A DNA stretch of 6,879 nt, taken from contig CALHKP010000080.1 in the NCBI GenBank assembly GCA_938034165.1, positions 1-6,879 of the forward strand, given 5' to 3'. A model generated the notes under the pieces. That model was not told the DNA's origin and did no database searches. It saw only the letters and a list, made by a program, of their open reading frames with translations. This stretch comes from an uncultured Clostridia bacterium (GTDB lineage: Bacteria > Bacillota > Clostridia > Peptostreptococcales > Anaerovoracaceae). Position numbers and translations under genes: made by a program. Below are positions 5,938 to 6,879 of this stretch, piece by piece; the stretch's first letter is position 1; every line of letters starts with the position of its first letter.

Positions 5938-5956
5938 AGATAGGGAAAGTAAAGAG

Positions 5957-5986
5957 ATTATAACGAAAAGAACAGGTGTTCGTCAA
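5957..5986 (-). promoter_or_regulatory. Strong sigma-A-like promoter (P1) for the HTH-ATPase-PC4 operon
   Basis: On the minus strand TTGACG (5986 to 5981, 5/6) and TATAAT (5962 to 5957, 6/6) are separated by 18 bases. Upstream lies an AT-rich stretch with an A-tract and the 7-bp inverted repeat AATACAT/ATGTATT (5985-6001), resembling an UP element. Transcription should start near 5950 and run towards the HTH gene at 5413, with a leader of about 540 nt. Confidence 0.75.
5969..5982 (-). promoter_or_regulatory. LexA/DinR-box-like palindrome in the spacer of P1
   Basis: Minus strand CGAACACCTGTTCT. The Gram-positive SOS box consensus is CGAACRNRYGTTYC, and 12 of 14 positions agree, including the whole GAAC-4N-GTTC core. 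It overlaps the end of the -35 box and the first part of the spacer, the usual place for repression. LexA binding is inferred from the match alone. Confidence 0.45.
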
Positions 5987-6028
5987 TACATAAAATGTAT
6001 TTTTTTAAAATATCACTAAAAAATTATA

Positions 6029-6054
6029 GAGTATTTTAATGCAGGAGTATTTTA
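6029..6054. repeat. 10-bp direct repeat with 16-bp period at the 3' end of the 178-aa HTH gene
   Basis: GAGTATTTTA occurs at 6029-6038 and 6045-6054; the second copy includes the stop codon of the HTH gene. The flanking sequence is AT-rich. No GC-rich terminator hairpin was seen downstream of this gene. Confidence 0.5.
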
Positions 6055-6588
6055 CGGACTGCGCCTGCTTCGTCTGGTTTCTATGTAAAACTGTATCATG
6101 ACCATTTTATACCACTGGTTCGCAGCGGCTATTTTGCTGAATTCCGGGGAAACCAGAAATGATATAAAATATCGTTTTGGTATTTGCAGTCTGTTATGTG
6201 ATTTGAAGCTTTTCAGCTTGCCTTTCTGACACCATCTGTGGATGGTTTCCTTTCTGAAACCTGTGATATCATGTATATCTGAAGGTGTGATGACATCAGG
6301 ACAGGCTCTGAGGAGTTTTGTGTAAAACTTTATGAGGTCTGGCTTTTTTATTTCTCTACAGTCTGCAGAGGAATATGCAGTAAGTTCTTCTTTATGTTTC
6401 AGATATTCTATTGCATCTGCTTTCCTGATCTTGAATTTGTGAGTTCTCTTATCACTTTTTATGCAAGGCACTTTTCCGCTGTTGAGAAGGTCGCTTGCGG
6501 TCTTTTTGCTGATATGGCATATCTTATAAAACTGCTCTTTTGAAAGTGTGTCAGGTAAGTCATCCCAGCTGACATATTTTTTCTCCAT
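6052..6588 (-). CDS. Two-domain HTH DNA-binding protein (excisionase-like repeats)
   Basis: 178-aa protein with two winged-HTH units. The first (about 13-66) runs DTLSKEQFYKICHISKKTASDL, NSGKVPCIKSDKRTHKFKIRK, ADAIEYLKHKEEL. The second (about 84-150) runs DVITPSDIHDITGFRKETIHRW, QKGKLKSFKSHNRLQIPKR, YFISFLVSPEF. The second unit is a paralog of the 76-aa HTH protein at 5183-5413. The C-terminal end is basic (ETRRSRRSP). Two units in one chain suit binding to repeated or inverted half-sites; excisionase, transcription regulator or origin-binding protein are possible roles. The ATG is set by AGGAG seven bases upstream. It is divergent from the gene at 6729 and separated by a non-coding region from the operon it precedes. 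No specific function can be assigned from sequence. Confidence 0.8.
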   Translation of the reverse strand: MEKKYVSWDDLPDTLSKEQFYKICHISKKTASDLLNSGKVPCIKSDKRTHKFKIRKADAIEYLKHKEELTAYSSADCREIKKPDLIKFYTKLLRACPDVITPSDIHDITGFRKETIHRWCQKGKLKSFKSHNRLQIPKRYFISFLVSPEFSKIAAANQWYKMVMIQFYIETRRSRRSP

Positions 6589-6728
6589 ATGCTGACTCCT
6601 TTCTCTTCTGCAAATGATATTGGAATCCGTATCTCATGTCCATTGTGCGATTTATAAAACCGTACGTTTGATGATTTAACAGCCAGGCATTAAGATTATC
6701 CTGATGATAGGAATGGAGACGAACGAAA
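6589..6728. promoter_or_regulatory. Divergent intergenic region between the 178-aa HTH gene and the gene at 6729
   Basis: Both flanking genes should be driven from here. A plus-strand candidate is TTGATG (6668-6673) and TAAGAT (6691-6696), 4/6 each with 17 bases between. The minus-strand side offers only TATAAA with a poor -35 box. A CGTACG palindrome lies at about 6661-6666. Promoter calls are weak. Confidence 0.35.
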
Positions 6729-6879
6729 ATGAAAGAGTCAGTGATAAAAGAATTGTTTGGTGAAGCGATCAGCTATGCGGAAAAGATGAGGGTGGAAGAT
6801 GAAGAATATTACAGGCAGCTTGAGGTCGCAGAAATAAAAGAAAAAGAACTGAAGGAAGGGCTTACAGAAAATCAGATGG
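6729..6879 (+). CDS. DUF6809-like small protein, 3' end cut off
   Basis: ATG at 6729, with GGAG ten bases upstream. The first 50 codons (MKESVIKELFGEAISYAEKM, then an acidic helix of the form EDEEYYRQLEVAEIKEKELKEG, then LTENQM) run open to the right edge. A start with a short KELFGE-type motif and an LxExQ stretch near residue 46 recalls DUF6809 proteins, small helical proteins of unknown function common in Gram-positive mobile regions. That recall is from memory and unverified. It is the only plus-strand gene and is divergent from the HTH gene. It could belong to the element or to the region beyond it. Confidence 0.65.
   Translation, partial: MKESVIKELFGEAISYAEKMRVEDEEYYRQLEVAEIKEKELKEGLTENQM

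Larger units (their letters stand above)
5414..6051. other. 638-bp non-coding region: promoter, long leader and possible replication origin
   Basis: No ORF of convincing length was found on either strand. The region holds a strong minus-strand promoter at its right end, a second candidate promoter in the middle, several inverted repeats, the direct repeat ATCCGGGA (5741-5748 and 5811-5818, 70 bp apart) and a CACGN triplet (5761-5775). A leader of about 540 nt would run from near 5950 to the HTH gene at 5413. An origin of replication upstream of the HTH/RepA-like pair is possible, but no DnaA box or clear iteron set was found. Confidence 0.6.

Noticed and set aside
5985..6006. Terminator-like AATACAT-AAA-ATGTATT followed by T-run on the plus strand
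   Set aside because: The stem contains almost no G or C, and no plus-strand gene ends here; better explained as the AT-rich upstream part of promoter P1.
1071..6596. GCTGAC/GTCAGC half-sites at the integrase dyad, candidate oriT (about 3892), leader (about 5537) and near the 178-aa HTH gene start (6591)
   Set aside because: A 6-base motif is expected a few times in this length by chance; only the integrase copy forms a dyad.
1..6879. CRISPR arrays, tRNA or rRNA genes, insertion sequences
   Set aside because: No regular repeat-spacer pattern, cloverleaf, rRNA-like sequence or transposase frame was found.

Overview
The window carries most of one end of an integrative and mobilizable element (IME, or a small ICE-like element) from a low-to-moderate-GC Gram-positive host. 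The best guess is a gut Clostridia (Ruminococcus/Lachnospiraceae-like). The guess rests on AGGAGG-type ribosome binding sites before nearly every gene, sigma-A-like promoters, a MobC/relaxase/ParB/PC4-YdbC gene set of the kind found in clostridial mobile elements, and a DUF6809-like small gene at the right edge. No rRNA, tRNA, CRISPR array or insertion sequence was seen.

Layout. All genes but the last lie on the minus strand, so transcription runs from right to left. From right to left: a 178-aa protein with two excisionase-like helix-turn-helix (HTH) domains (6052-6588); a 638-bp non-coding region (5414-6051) with a strong minus-strand promoter, a LexA-box-like palindrome, a leader of more than 500 nt and several dyads; a 76-aa HTH protein (5183-5413); a RepA/RecA-fold ATPase (4170-5183); a PC4/YdbC-like ssDNA-binding protein (3922-4116); a palindrome-rich gap that is the best candidate for oriT (3745-3921); MobC (3415-3735); a MOB-P-type relaxase (2082-3446); a ParB-like protein (1147-2085); an operator-like promoter region (about 1037-1117); and a tyrosine integrase (1-1036) that runs off the left edge just after its HxxRH motif. 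On the plus strand, at 6729, a divergent small gene begins and runs off the right edge.

How the genes work together (inference from families and order). MobC and the relaxase would nick oriT and lead the strand into a helper conjugation system, since no coupling protein or type IV secretion gene is visible here. The ATPase and the PC4-like protein could support replication or handling of single-stranded DNA. The integrase excises and inserts the element, and the HTH proteins are candidate excisionase or regulatory factors. ParB has no ParA partner in the window. The core is tightly packed: a one-base HTH/ATPase overlap, a 32-bp mobC/relaxase overlap and an ATGA relaxase/parB junction.

The least explained parts are regulatory. 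They are the promoter with a LexA-like palindrome in its spacer and its long structured leader; two tiny leader ORFs chained by ATGA junctions into the HTH gene; a two-armed array of TGAC repeats with 9-bp spacing centred on the ATPase stop codon; and a 12-bp-arm dyad enclosing the integrase -10 box.
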